Virus record (IMG/VR): IMGVR_UViG_3300007071_000005
Location: 1 to 29,300 of that record
Origin: a virus
Direction: 5' to 3' (one strand)
Length of the DNA: 29,300 nt
This document shows, piece after piece, positions 1 through 6,334 of this stretch. The notes under the pieces were generated by a model, which worked only from the letters and a program-made list of their open reading frames with translations, was not told the origin of the DNA and did not search any database. The position numbers and the translations under genes are program-made. The stretch's first letter is position 1. Every line of letters begins with the position of its first letter.

Positions 1-374
1 AGGCGCGTGTTCAGATCTGCGACCGCCGTGCCGACCTGGGCGAAGTCGACAGGCACGCGCGCAGCCACGGCCCGGAAATCGTCCTGAAGCTGCGCGAGCG
101 TTTCTCCGGTCGCGCCGGTGCCGGCACGAATCGTGTCGAACGCCTCGTCGAAGCTCTCACCGATCTTGAACGCAGCCGCGCCAATGCCGACCGCAGCGGC
201 GCCGGCCGCAGTGACACCGGCAACGAGTCCGGTTCTGATAGCTCCACCGAGACCTCCGAGCCGCTCGCTCAGCGACTGTCCCGTCTGCTCAGCGCGCTCT
301 TCGACCTCCTCGAGCCCCTTGACCGCCTCCTCGCTATTGATCGCGATGGTCGCGAAGAGCTTGAGAATCTCCAT
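1..374 (-). CDS. Tail tape measure protein, N-terminal part (cut by window edge)
   Basis: The reading frame starts at ATG 374 with MEILKLFATIAINSEEAV and stays open to position 1. The visible 124 residues have the look of a tape-measure N-terminus: a short beta start, an acidic helix (EEAVKGLEEVEERAEQ), a Gly/Ala-rich hydrophobic stretch around residues 44-70 (GAIRTGLVAGVTAAGAAAVG), then FDEAFDTIRAGTGATG, the motif that opens many phage tail tape measure or minor tail proteins. The protein would fix tail length and take part in DNA ejection. It overlaps the end of the preceding tail chaperone gene by about 40 bases, normal for this junction. The rest of the gene lies outside the window to the left. 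The call rests on residue pattern and gene order. Confidence 0.8.
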   Translation of the reverse strand, partial: MEILKLFATIAINSEEAVKGLEEVEERAEQTGQSLSERLGGLGGAIRTGLVAGVTAAGAAAVGIGAAAFKIGESFDEAFDTIRAGTGATGETLAQLQDDFRAVAARVPVDFAQVGTAVADLNTR

Positions 375-711
375 GGTGCCGTGCCCTCTCTGGGCGCCTG
401 AAGGCCTCGATGACGCGTCGCACGTTCTCTTCCGCCCGTTGCTTCTCGCGAGCGCGCTCGTGTAGGGTCATGCGAGGCCTGCGCTCGTCGTGCAGGCCGA
501 GCGCTGCCAGCCATTGCATGAACGACAGGTGACGCTTCCCTCGTGGGAGCGGGGTCGTGAGGTACACCTGCCAGCCGATGAATGCGGCGCGCATCCAGCG
601 CTCCCGCGTCTCGTCCGCTTCCTGTTCAGCTGACGCCTCGACGAGAGCGATGAAGTCTGCGTAGGGGATGCCGTGGAGGAGTTCCTGCCATCCCCACCCG
701 TAACGGCTCAA
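334..711 (-). CDS. Tail assembly chaperone, T-like downstream part
   Basis: This 125-residue frame starts at ATG 711, which overlaps the stop of the upstream chaperone gene as ATGA. It begins SRYGWGWQELLHGIPYADF, then a charged helical region with W and R residues, and ends in a basic, low-complexity tail. Position (after the first chaperone, before the tape measure) matches the lambda G-T arrangement, in which the T part is made mainly as a G-T fusion by a ribosomal -1 shift. The frame is open upstream of its ATG as far as the slippery heptamer at 777-783, so a fusion of about 267 residues is possible. Whether the stand-alone ATG is also used cannot be told. The last 40 bases overlap the tape measure start. 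Confidence 0.7.
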   Translation of the reverse strand: MSRYGWGWQELLHGIPYADFIALVEASAEQEADETRERWMRAAFIGWQVYLTTPLPRGKRHLSFMQWLAALGLHDERRPRMTLHERAREKQRAEENVRRVIEAFRRPERARHHGDSQALRDHRDQ

Positions 712-1136
712 GAGGCGGTCGAGCGACCGGTAAACGCCCGCAGCCTCGGATCGCTGAGGAGATGCGTGAACTTTTCGAAAAAAGCTTTGAGATCAGGGTG
801 CTCGCTGAGTGCCTGCCCGATGTCGATGAGCGCGTGCATCGGGAAGAGCTCGGGATCGGCGAGCTCTCGTGGCTCGACCCCGAGGATACTCGCGAGAAGC
901 TCGAGAGCCTCGCGCTCGGCATACGGCACGCCGGCGACGAGGAGCATGACGACCGTCTCAGGGGTGAGCTCGTAGCGGCTGAGCTCGGAGCCGAGGCGGG
1001 CTGCGCCAGTCGCCAGGATGCGAGCGAGACGGAACGTGTCGAGCACGCCCAGCCGCCGCAGGCGATACTCTCGCCCATCGACGATAACGACTGGTGTCTC
1101 CGCGAGAAAGGCGGGTATTTCGTGCTCCTTCGTCAT
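708..1136 (-). CDS. Tail assembly chaperone, G-like upstream part
   Basis: A 142-residue protein beginning MTKEHEIPAFLAETPVVIVDGREYRLRRLG. It sits between the tail tube gene and the tape measure, the position of the lambda gpG-type chaperone that coats the tape measure during tail assembly. The N-terminal part has the short beta strands and the RRLGVLDTFRLARIL segment often seen in such chaperones; the rest is mostly helical and ends in DLKAFFEKFTHLLSDPRLRAFTGR. The FF codons at residues 119-120 are the slippery site for a G-T fusion. The start ATG at 1136 follows the tail tube stop by 14 bases. Identification depends mainly on gene order and on the frameshift. Confidence 0.7.
   Translation of the reverse strand: MTKEHEIPAFLAETPVVIVDGREYRLRRLGVLDTFRLARILATGAARLGSELSRYELTPETVVMLLVAGVPYAEREALELLASILGVEPRELADPELFPMHALIDIGQALSEHPDLKAFFEKFTHLLSDPRLRAFTGRSTAS
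777..783 (-). other. Candidate -1 ribosomal frameshift site (TTTTTTC) in tail chaperone gene
   Basis: On the minus strand the sequence is GCT TTT TTC GAA in the frame of the upstream chaperone gene, so the heptamer reads T TTT TTC, the canonical X XXY YYZ form. A slip of -1 here continues as CGA AAA GTT CAC and stays open into the SRYGWGW frame of the downstream chaperone gene. The site lies about 70 bases before the zero-frame stop at 708-710. Confidence 0.6.
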
Positions 1137-1150
1137 GCGTCACCTCGTTC

Positions 1151-1747
1151 TCACGAGACCTGCGGGTGATAGATCGCCCACGGCTCGACGCGAGGCTCGC
1201 CTGGATCGAAATGGCCGACGAACGTCACCTCGATCCCGCCCTCGTTCTTGTCTTCCAGTGCGAGCTCCGGGCCTTCGAGGACGAGCGCGTTCTTGACCAC
1301 CACGATGACCGGTTTCGTGCTGCCGGTGTAGGTGGCCAGGAGCGCGACGTTCGGGATGTAGCTGGTATCGAGGATCGGTCCACCGGTGATCTTCTGGAAC
1401 TGGCCGGCCGTCGTCACGGTGGCTCCCGCGATCGCCTTGAGCAGGTTGTCTACCGTGAGCTCAACGAAGGTCACCGTGAGCTGTGGGCGGACCTCCTCGC
1501 GACGGGCCAGCCCCATGTACGGCCCGAGCTTGCCATCGACTTCGACCTCACGGACCGAAAGCCCACGCGTGAACGTCGCACCGCCCCGGGTCGCGCCGAG
1601 CGGGATCGCCGTGGCGAGCGCCGCCGTGACGGGGTCAGTGTTCGCCGGGTCTTCGAGCTCGTTGAGGTCGATGTTGAAGTAGACCATCCCGGCGTCGAGC
1701 ACGAGCCGCTCAGGTGTCGCTGCCGACAGTCCAGTGAGTCCCTGCAT
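1151..1747 (-). CDS. Major tail tube protein
   Basis: A 198-residue protein starting MQGLTGLSAATPERLVLDAGMVYFN. Features typical of phage tail tube proteins are an early 'LDAGMVYFNID' strand, a 'GATRGGATFTRGLSVREVEVDGKLGP' segment and later beta-rich stretches (TVTFVELTVDNLLKAI, IEVTFVGHFDP). It would polymerise around the tape measure as the inner tube of a long non-contractile tail; no sheath gene is seen nearby, which supports a siphovirus. It lies between the tail completion protein and the chaperone pair, as expected. The start ATG is at 1747, four bases after the preceding stop. Confidence 0.75.
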   Translation of the reverse strand: MQGLTGLSAATPERLVLDAGMVYFNIDLNELEDPANTDPVTAALATAIPLGATRGGATFTRGLSVREVEVDGKLGPYMGLARREEVRPQLTVTFVELTVDNLLKAIAGATVTTAGQFQKITGGPILDTSYIPNVALLATYTGSTKPVIVVVKNALVLEGPELALEDKNEGGIEVTFVGHFDPGEPRVEPWAIYHPQVS

Positions 1748-1751
1748 CGGT

Positions 1752-2192
1752 TCATCCTCCTCTCGTCACGATCGCTGTGAGCTCACGCTTCGATGCGTAG
1801 CGGACGCCCCACTCAGACGTCCGCCGCCAGATGTTCTTCTCGTCTTGCGGTACGGGTTCCCAGCGCTCGTTCCAGAAGCGGACGATGCCGAGTTCTGGGA
1901 GCTCGAGGTAGGCGAGGTCGAGGAGCTCGGTCAGGCGCCGCTGGATCGCTGCGAGCCGTGCTGCGGTCGGCGCATGGTCCCAGATATCGATGACGTACGT
2001 TCCGAGCCGCATCCCCGGTGTGGGCGCAGGCGCGCTCCGGAAGCGGTGGACGAGGTATGGGAACGGCGCGTCCGGCTCTGCCCACTCGTGGTACTGCCGG
2101 GCTCGTCCCCCCATCAGGCTCGCGAGCATGCTGTCCGCCGCGAGCCGGCTCCACACTGCCTCCACGATGAGGTCGTCTGAGCTCAGTGTCAT
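1752..2192 (-). CDS. Tail completion / tail terminator-like protein
   Basis: About 146 residues starting MTLSSDDLIVEAVWSRLAADSMLASLMGGRARQYHEW. The ATG at 2192 overlaps the stop of the upstream gene as ATGA, so I prefer it to the GTG nine bases earlier. The pattern of an N-terminal helix, a 'PFPYLVHRF' strand, a 'GTYVIDIWDHAPT' strand and a following helix (AARLAAIQRRLTELLDL) resembles the tail terminator or completion fold placed between the HK97 gp10-like gene and the tail tube gene. It would close the tail end that joins the head. Assignment is from pattern and gene order. Confidence 0.6.
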   Translation of the reverse strand: MTLSSDDLIVEAVWSRLAADSMLASLMGGRARQYHEWAEPDAPFPYLVHRFRSAPAPTPGMRLGTYVIDIWDHAPTAARLAAIQRRLTELLDLAYLELPELGIVRFWNERWEPVPQDEKNIWRRTSEWGVRYASKRELTAIVTRGG

Positions 2193-2614
2193 TCGTCCCA
2201 CCTCTGCGACAGGATGGCCTCGACCTCTGCTCTGGTCTCCTCGAAGGCCGGGCCGAGGAACGGGCGCGGCGCCATGGACCGTGTCCCTTTCTCGAGCCAG
2301 ACGGCCTTCTCGAGGTCGGAGCCGACGTGCGCCGCGACCTGGTGCTCGTCCTGGGTGAGCTGGACCTGGATACTCTGGCGGAGCCGGCCGAGCATCACTG
2401 CAGGCGGCTCGCCTGGTGCAGATGCGGTATAGAGGCGGTTCGTCCCTGGGACACGGTACTGCCGCCCAGAACGGGGACCAGCGAGTTTCTCGATGACCCG
2501 GTTCCGGACCAGGTTAGCCGCCTCGACGACACGTGCTCCGGCCGTCCGGTCGATGTGAGCGACCACCTGAGTCACGCTCGACACGAGCTTGACGTCCACC
2601 GAGACCCGTGCCAT
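2189..2614 (-). CDS. HK97 gp10-like head-tail / tail component
   Basis: A 141-residue protein, MARVSVDVKLVSSVTQVVAHIDRTAGARVVEAANLVRNRVIEKL onward. The middle has the family hallmark 'GEPPAVMLGRLRQSI', and then 'YV/HVGSDLEKAVWLEKGTRSMAPRPFLGPAFEE', which closely fits the HK97 gp10 pattern 'YA.ylE.GT..M.arPFl.pA'. These proteins act at the head-tail interface or in tail assembly. It follows the head closure protein gene by 14 bases and overlaps the next gene by four bases. High-confidence family call; the exact structural role is less certain. Confidence 0.85.
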   Translation of the reverse strand: MARVSVDVKLVSSVTQVVAHIDRTAGARVVEAANLVRNRVIEKLAGPRSGRQYRVPGTNRLYTASAPGEPPAVMLGRLRQSIQVQLTQDEHQVAAHVGSDLEKAVWLEKGTRSMAPRPFLGPAFEETRAEVEAILSQRWDE

Positions 2615-2628
2615 GACTACCCTCGCTG

Positions 2629-2961
2629 CTAGGAGTCACCCTGGAGCTCGACCGTGACGGTCGTCCAGCGTCCCGTGCCGTCCGGGTCGACTGCAGGCTC
2701 GACGGGCGCGAGGATCTGCCCTCGCCAGCGGAAACGGTGCTGCCCGAGAGAGATGGCATGCCGCCCGCGCAGCCGGACGACGTGTGTCGCCTGGGAGTGC
2801 GCCACCTGCTGGTATGCTGCGCGACCGCTCACGGAGAGCGGGATCACATCGGCCCAGAGCATCCGCTCCGTCACCCACGTTTCTGGTGGCTCGTATGGGC
2901 TGCCCCGCTCGAGCGCGACACGGCGCTGGAGTTCGATCGGGCGCAGCCGGGCGAGCTGCAT
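2629..2961 (-). CDS. Head closure / head-tail joining protein (SPP1 gp16-like)
   Basis: A 110-residue beta-rich protein starting MQLARLRPIELQRRVALERGSPYEPPETWVT. The segments 'WADVIPLSVSGRAAYQQV', 'THVVRLRGRHAIS' and 'HRFRWRGQILAPVEP' match the phage head-tail adaptor family whose members have the form 'w..v..l.g.e...a.....t+.v.iRy...i....Ri...g..y.I..v'. It would stopper the portal-connector channel after packaging. The ATG at 2961 has a strong ribosome binding site (GAGGAGG, six bases upstream). The order of connector, closure, gp10-like and terminator is conserved in HK97-type siphoviruses. Confidence 0.75.
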   Translation of the reverse strand: MQLARLRPIELQRRVALERGSPYEPPETWVTERMLWADVIPLSVSGRAAYQQVAHSQATHVVRLRGRHAISLGQHRFRWRGQILAPVEPAVDPDGTGRWTTVTVELQGDS

Positions 2962-3004
2962 CGCTCACCTCCTCGCGATGATCGAGCGTGACGGCCGGGC
3001 GAGC

Positions 3005-3343
3005 CTAGAAGCCGGGGATCCGCCGGTACGGCCAGAGCAGCGAGAAGTCGTCCTCGCCATACGTGACGCTGCCAACCCCACTGACCTGCTCCGCGGTGAC
3101 TCCCTCGATGCGACGCTGGTACAAGCGCGCCACACGCTGGAGTACCCAGGTCTTCACAGCAGCCGGGATCGGGACTGGGCTGCCGCTGGCATCCGTGAAC
3201 GGGTTGTCCAGGTAGGCGTCTGCAGCTTCCTTCGCTGCCTCGATGAGCGACACGATCAGCGTGTCGTCGGCATCGTCGTCGATGCGGAGCCAGGCTTTGG
3301 CCTCTTCGAGCGTGACCGTGAGCCGGTCCTTGACTGCGCCCAT
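3005..3343 (-). CDS. Head-tail connector protein (HK97 gp6-like)
   Basis: A 112-residue protein: MGAVKDRLTVTLEEAKAWLRIDDDADDTLIVSLIEAAKEAADAYLDNPF, followed by 'IPAAVKTWVLQRVARLYQRRIEG'. This is the classic gp6/phage connector pattern: a 'vtLeeaK.wLRid.ddeD.li..li.aA.e.ve.yl' helix-turn-helix, then a conserved 'i..av...va.ly.nRe' helix. It forms the ring under the portal. It lies between the zinc-finger protein and the head closure gene. The start ATG at 3343 follows the previous stop by four bases. Confidence 0.85.
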   Translation of the reverse strand: MGAVKDRLTVTLEEAKAWLRIDDDADDTLIVSLIEAAKEAADAYLDNPFTDASGSPVPIPAAVKTWVLQRVARLYQRRIEGVTAEQVSGVGSVTYGEDDFSLLWPYRRIPGF

Positions 3344-3347
3344 ATCC

Positions 3348-3704
3348 TCACTCGCTCAGCCGTTCTGGTCGCGCGACTTCACGCCCGTGCGCGCGCTGCT
3401 GGTGCGTCGAGAGCCCCTGGCGCGTCTGGAACTCCTTCCCGCACTCGTCGCATCGGAAGGCATACGAGATGCCACCCGCAGTGACGCGCCCGGCACCCGG
3501 CTCGTCCTCGCCACCGGTGCTCGCTTCTTTCGTCTCCAGTGGCCCTGCCGGCTTCGTCTCGGACGGGCCCGCCGGCTTGACCTCGCGGGCCAGGCCGCGC
3601 TGGATCAGCAGGCGGGCGCGGGCCGGGGGAACCGTGATCCGGCTCCCCCGGCGCACGAACCCTTCTTCGCCGAAATACGTGCGCACGACCTCGAGCTCGA
3701 TCAT
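3348..3704 (-). CDS. Small head-region protein with C2H2 zinc finger
   Basis: About 118 residues starting MIELEVVRTYFGEEGFVRRGSRITVPPARARLLIQRGLA. The first 40 residues resemble short head proteins found after the capsid gene in HK97-like phages ('v+.....g....kGe.i.v...rA..Li.rGlA'). A Pro/Glu/Lys/Thr-rich linker with the near repeat 'VKPAGPSETKPAGPLETKE' follows. The C-terminus, from about residue 83, has 'FRCDECGKEFQTRQGLSTH', continuing to a second histidine: a textbook Cx2C-x12-Hx4H zinc finger. Such fingers are uncommon in phage structural modules. The protein could be a head decoration or accessory protein, or a nucleic-acid- or protein-binding factor that shares the operon. Start ATG at 3704, 13 bases after the capsid stop. 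Confidence 0.7.
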   Translation of the reverse strand: MIELEVVRTYFGEEGFVRRGSRITVPPARARLLIQRGLAREVKPAGPSETKPAGPLETKEASTGGEDEPGAGRVTAGGISYAFRCDECGKEFQTRQGLSTHQQRAHGREVARPERLSE

Positions 3705-3717
3705 GCGTCCTGCCTCA

Positions 3718-4932
3718 TCACGCCGCCGGTGGGTTGTCGAAGACGCCGCGGACGAACGCCTCGGGCCGGTAGACCGTGAGCGCAATCCGCTCCTCGGCGA
3801 GGATGGCGTAGAGGTTCCGCGTGAAGTAGTCGGCATGGCTGTCCGAGATCCGGATCGCCGCCTCCTCGCGGTCCCAGATGGCCGCACCGAGGCTGAACGC
3901 GCCGGTTAGGAACTCGCCCTCGTTGATCGCGGTCGTCTCGACCACGGGGACGCGCCAGAGTCGCGGCACGCCACCGTCCTCGACCCTGACCCAGATGTAG
4001 TGCTGGTCGGAGCCCTTGAGGAGCTCGATGTCTTCCCAGTCGTTCGGGTGCAGCACCAGGCCAGTCACCGGGTACTCGGCGACTCGTGCCTTCGTCATCG
4101 CGCGGCGGATCGCGTCGACCTTGGTATCGCCGGGCTGTCCCTGTGACCAGCTGTACGTCTGGATGTCCGGATCGGTCATGATGCCGGAGAGGTTCGGGCC
4201 CGTGCCGTCGCCGTACAGGATCTGCCGGTCTTCTGTGAGCTTGAGCCCGACGATGAGCCGGTTCTCGATGTAGCTCTGGAGCTGTGCCGCGTCTGCGATG
4301 ATCTGGCGAGTGACGGGCAGGTAATGAGCGATCGTCTTCACTGAGGTCGAGACGATCTCGAAGCTGAGGCTCGACTCCGGCTTCGCAGCCCCCTCGGCGA
4401 CCGGGGCAGCGGCATTGGTGAAGCCTGTCTCGCGGACGAACTCGATGACCCCGGTCGTCGTCCGGTTCACCGGGAGGAGGTCGCGAATCCGCTGGACACG
4501 GTCGGGGAGGGCGATGAGCTCAGCGAGACGCTCCGCCGGGAACAGGTAGGCAGGCACGGTACCGAGCGGGCTCGTCAGTGTGGCCTTCGTGAAGAACGAC
4601 TTCACCGGGAAGGGGGCTGAGAACCCGGTCATTCCTCCCTCGAGGTACCGCTTGTAGGCATCCGACTCGACGAAGCGCTCGCCGAGGCTCTTGGCGTCCG
4701 TGTAGCCGACCACTGGCCGTGCGTGTTGTGCCTCGCTCGCGTCGAGCCGTGTCCGGACAGCCTGGAGTTCCTGCGCGAGCTCGTCGAGCCGCTTGGTCGC
4801 CGCGTCGAGCCGCCGCCCGGTCTCCTCGCGGGCAGCACCGAGCGTGCGGATCTCGTGTTCCTGGCGTTCGACGAGCGTCTTCACCTCTCGAAACGCCTCA
4901 TCGAGGTACCGGGCAAGTTCTCGCAGTTCCAC
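3718..4932 (-). CDS. HK97-type major capsid protein
   Basis: A 404-residue protein. I place the start at GTG 4932 because GGAGG lies seven bases upstream. Residues 1 to about 75 form a charged heptad-like coiled coil (LARYLDEAFREVKTLVE..., LDELAQELQAVRTRLD), the delta or scaffolding domain that the prohead protease removes. The mature part contains the family landmarks: 'LGTVPAYLFPAERLAELIAL', 'VIEFVRETGFTNAAAPVAEG', 'VKTIAHYLPVTRQIIADA', 'LKLTEDRQILYGDGTGPNLSGI', 'VLHPNDWEDIELLKGSD' and a terminal 'IRISDSHADYFTRNLYAI... ERIALTVYRPEAFV'. The neighbours, protease upstream and connector genes downstream, are as expected. Confidence 0.93.
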   Translation of the reverse strand: MELRELARYLDEAFREVKTLVERQEHEIRTLGAAREETGRRLDAATKRLDELAQELQAVRTRLDASEAQHARPVVGYTDAKSLGERFVESDAYKRYLEGGMTGFSAPFPVKSFFTKATLTSPLGTVPAYLFPAERLAELIALPDRVQRIRDLLPVNRTTTGVIEFVRETGFTNAAAPVAEGAAKPESSLSFEIVSTSVKTIAHYLPVTRQIIADAAQLQSYIENRLIVGLKLTEDRQILYGDGTGPNLSGIMTDPDIQTYSWSQGQPGDTKVDAIRRAMTKARVAEYPVTGLVLHPNDWEDIELLKGSDQHYIWVRVEDGGVPRLWRVPVVETTAINEGEFLTGAFSLGAAIWDREEAAIRISDSHADYFTRNLYAILAEERIALTVYRPEAFVRGVFDNPPAA

Positions 4933-4934
4933 TG

Positions 4935-6323
4935 TTACACCTCCGTGTGCAAGGATTGGGTGACGCTCCGGAGCTCGCGGAGCAGCTGCTCCTTGCGAGC
5001 CCAGGTCGAGAGTTGCTCGAGTGCTGCGAGGAGCTCGCTCGCGCCATCCGAGTGAGCAGAGCCCGGCTCGGCTCGGCAGCACGCACAGGCCTGAGTGCGC
5101 TCCTTGCGCGGCTCGGCGAGTGCGAGGAGTTCCTCGAGCACCTCGACAGCTTGCTGGAGTGCCTCGATCGCGTTGCGGACCCGCTGGACGTTGGCTTGTG
5201 ACAGCACCCGTCCTTCCTTGAACTGGGGCTGTGACGGGTTCCGCCGGTGCTCGCCCGGCCACATCCCAGTGCACTGGTAATGGAGCCAGGCGCAGAACGC
5301 AGCCTGGTCGGTGGGATCGAAGTCTCCGAGGCTCGACTCCATGCAGCGGGTGAAGAGACCGGGGTCTGGGCCGAAGTAGTTGCACAGCCCCTCGAGCAGC
5401 TGCGGCGGCATCTGCTTCGGCGAGACGGTGAGCGTTGTGAGGCCCTTCTCGCGCATCGCCTTCGCCGTCGCCGGGCACAGCCGCTCGACGGACTCGAGCG
5501 AGAGCGTGACCGTCCCGCCGTGCTTCTCGAAGAGCTTCTGCACCTCGCGTTCCCAGTCGACCGACCGCTGGCCCGGCCACTCGCCCGTGATCTGGTAGTG
5601 GAGCCAGGCGCAGAACCCCTCGGGTGACTCCTTGTCCTGGTTGCGGCGCACGCAGTCCTCGAAGTCTTGGTATGGCCCGAACGGTTTCCCGGCGGGTGGG
5701 AGCAGCGAGCTGGCGATCCGGTCGAGCCGCTCCGCCTCGCGGCGCCACTGGTCAAGGGCGATCTGGAGCAGGTGTGGCACCTCGTCAGACTCGAAGTGCC
5801 CGTTCTTGAGCGCTTTCTCGAAGCGAGCGATGCGCTCTTTCAGCGAAGCCGCGGAAGGCGTACCCTTCACCCCGACCACGCGAGCGACATCGAGCGCGGC
5901 GAAGGTGACGAACGAGTACTCCCAGAGCCTGACTTCCTTGAGTAGCCGCTCCCCTCGCTCACCACGGGCCGTCTTGATCGGGTCGTAGCCGATCGAGAGC
6001 TCGGTGATGATCCCGTCCTGGACGAGGGAGAGGACGTCGCGCGCGATGGGTGTTCGTGCGAAGAGCGTCTCAGTGTACAGGCCATGCGCATCTTCGAGGA
6101 TTTTCAGGGGACGCCCGACTGGCCAGGACGGCTCGTGCTGGTACAGGGCCTTGATCCGGTTCTTGCCGGACGGTCCCCACTCGGCGATGGTCTTCTGGAA
6201 CGCGCCAGGCTCGACGACGTCTCCCTGGTCATCGAGCACGCCGAAGACGGACGGGTAGGCGATCACGATCCCCTGCGTAGGGTCGAGATCCTTGACCGCC
6301 TGCGGTGTGAGCTTGAACTCCAT
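4935..6323 (-). CDS. HK97-type prohead protease with duplicated C-terminal FCAWLH motif
   Basis: A 462-residue protein, much longer than the roughly 200-residue HK97 protease. I choose ATG 6323 (GGAGG five bases upstream) over an in-frame TTG 15 bases earlier. Residues 1 to about 165 are the serine protease domain, with His near residue 63 (ALYQHEPSWPVG), Ser near 110 (ITELSIGYDPI) and Glu near 135 (LWEYSFVTFAALD). Two copies of a Cys/Trp-rich segment follow, near residues 215-251 and 315-357, each with 'FCAWLHYQ-TG-WPG'. The rest has a helix-rich linker and a 'CACC' cysteine pair near the end. The protease trims capsid scaffolding; the repeated segment is of unknown role. It is followed two bases later by the capsid gene. 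Confidence 0.88.
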   Translation of the reverse strand: MEFKLTPQAVKDLDPTQGIVIAYPSVFGVLDDQGDVVEPGAFQKTIAEWGPSGKNRIKALYQHEPSWPVGRPLKILEDAHGLYTETLFARTPIARDVLSLVQDGIITELSIGYDPIKTARGERGERLLKEVRLWEYSFVTFAALDVARVVGVKGTPSAASLKERIARFEKALKNGHFESDEVPHLLQIALDQWRREAERLDRIASSLLPPAGKPFGPYQDFEDCVRRNQDKESPEGFCAWLHYQITGEWPGQRSVDWEREVQKLFEKHGGTVTLSLESVERLCPATAKAMREKGLTTLTVSPKQMPPQLLEGLCNYFGPDPGLFTRCMESSLGDFDPTDQAAFCAWLHYQCTGMWPGEHRRNPSQPQFKEGRVLSQANVQRVRNAIEALQQAVEVLEELLALAEPRKERTQACACCRAEPGSAHSDGASELLAALEQLSTWARKEQLLRELRSVTQSLHTEV

Positions 6324-6334
6324 GCCTTCCTCCT

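Noticed and set aside
2636-2968. Alternative 110-residue frame beside the head closure gene
   Set aside because: It overlaps the head closure gene in another frame and is a Pro/Arg/Ala-rich sequence without motifs.
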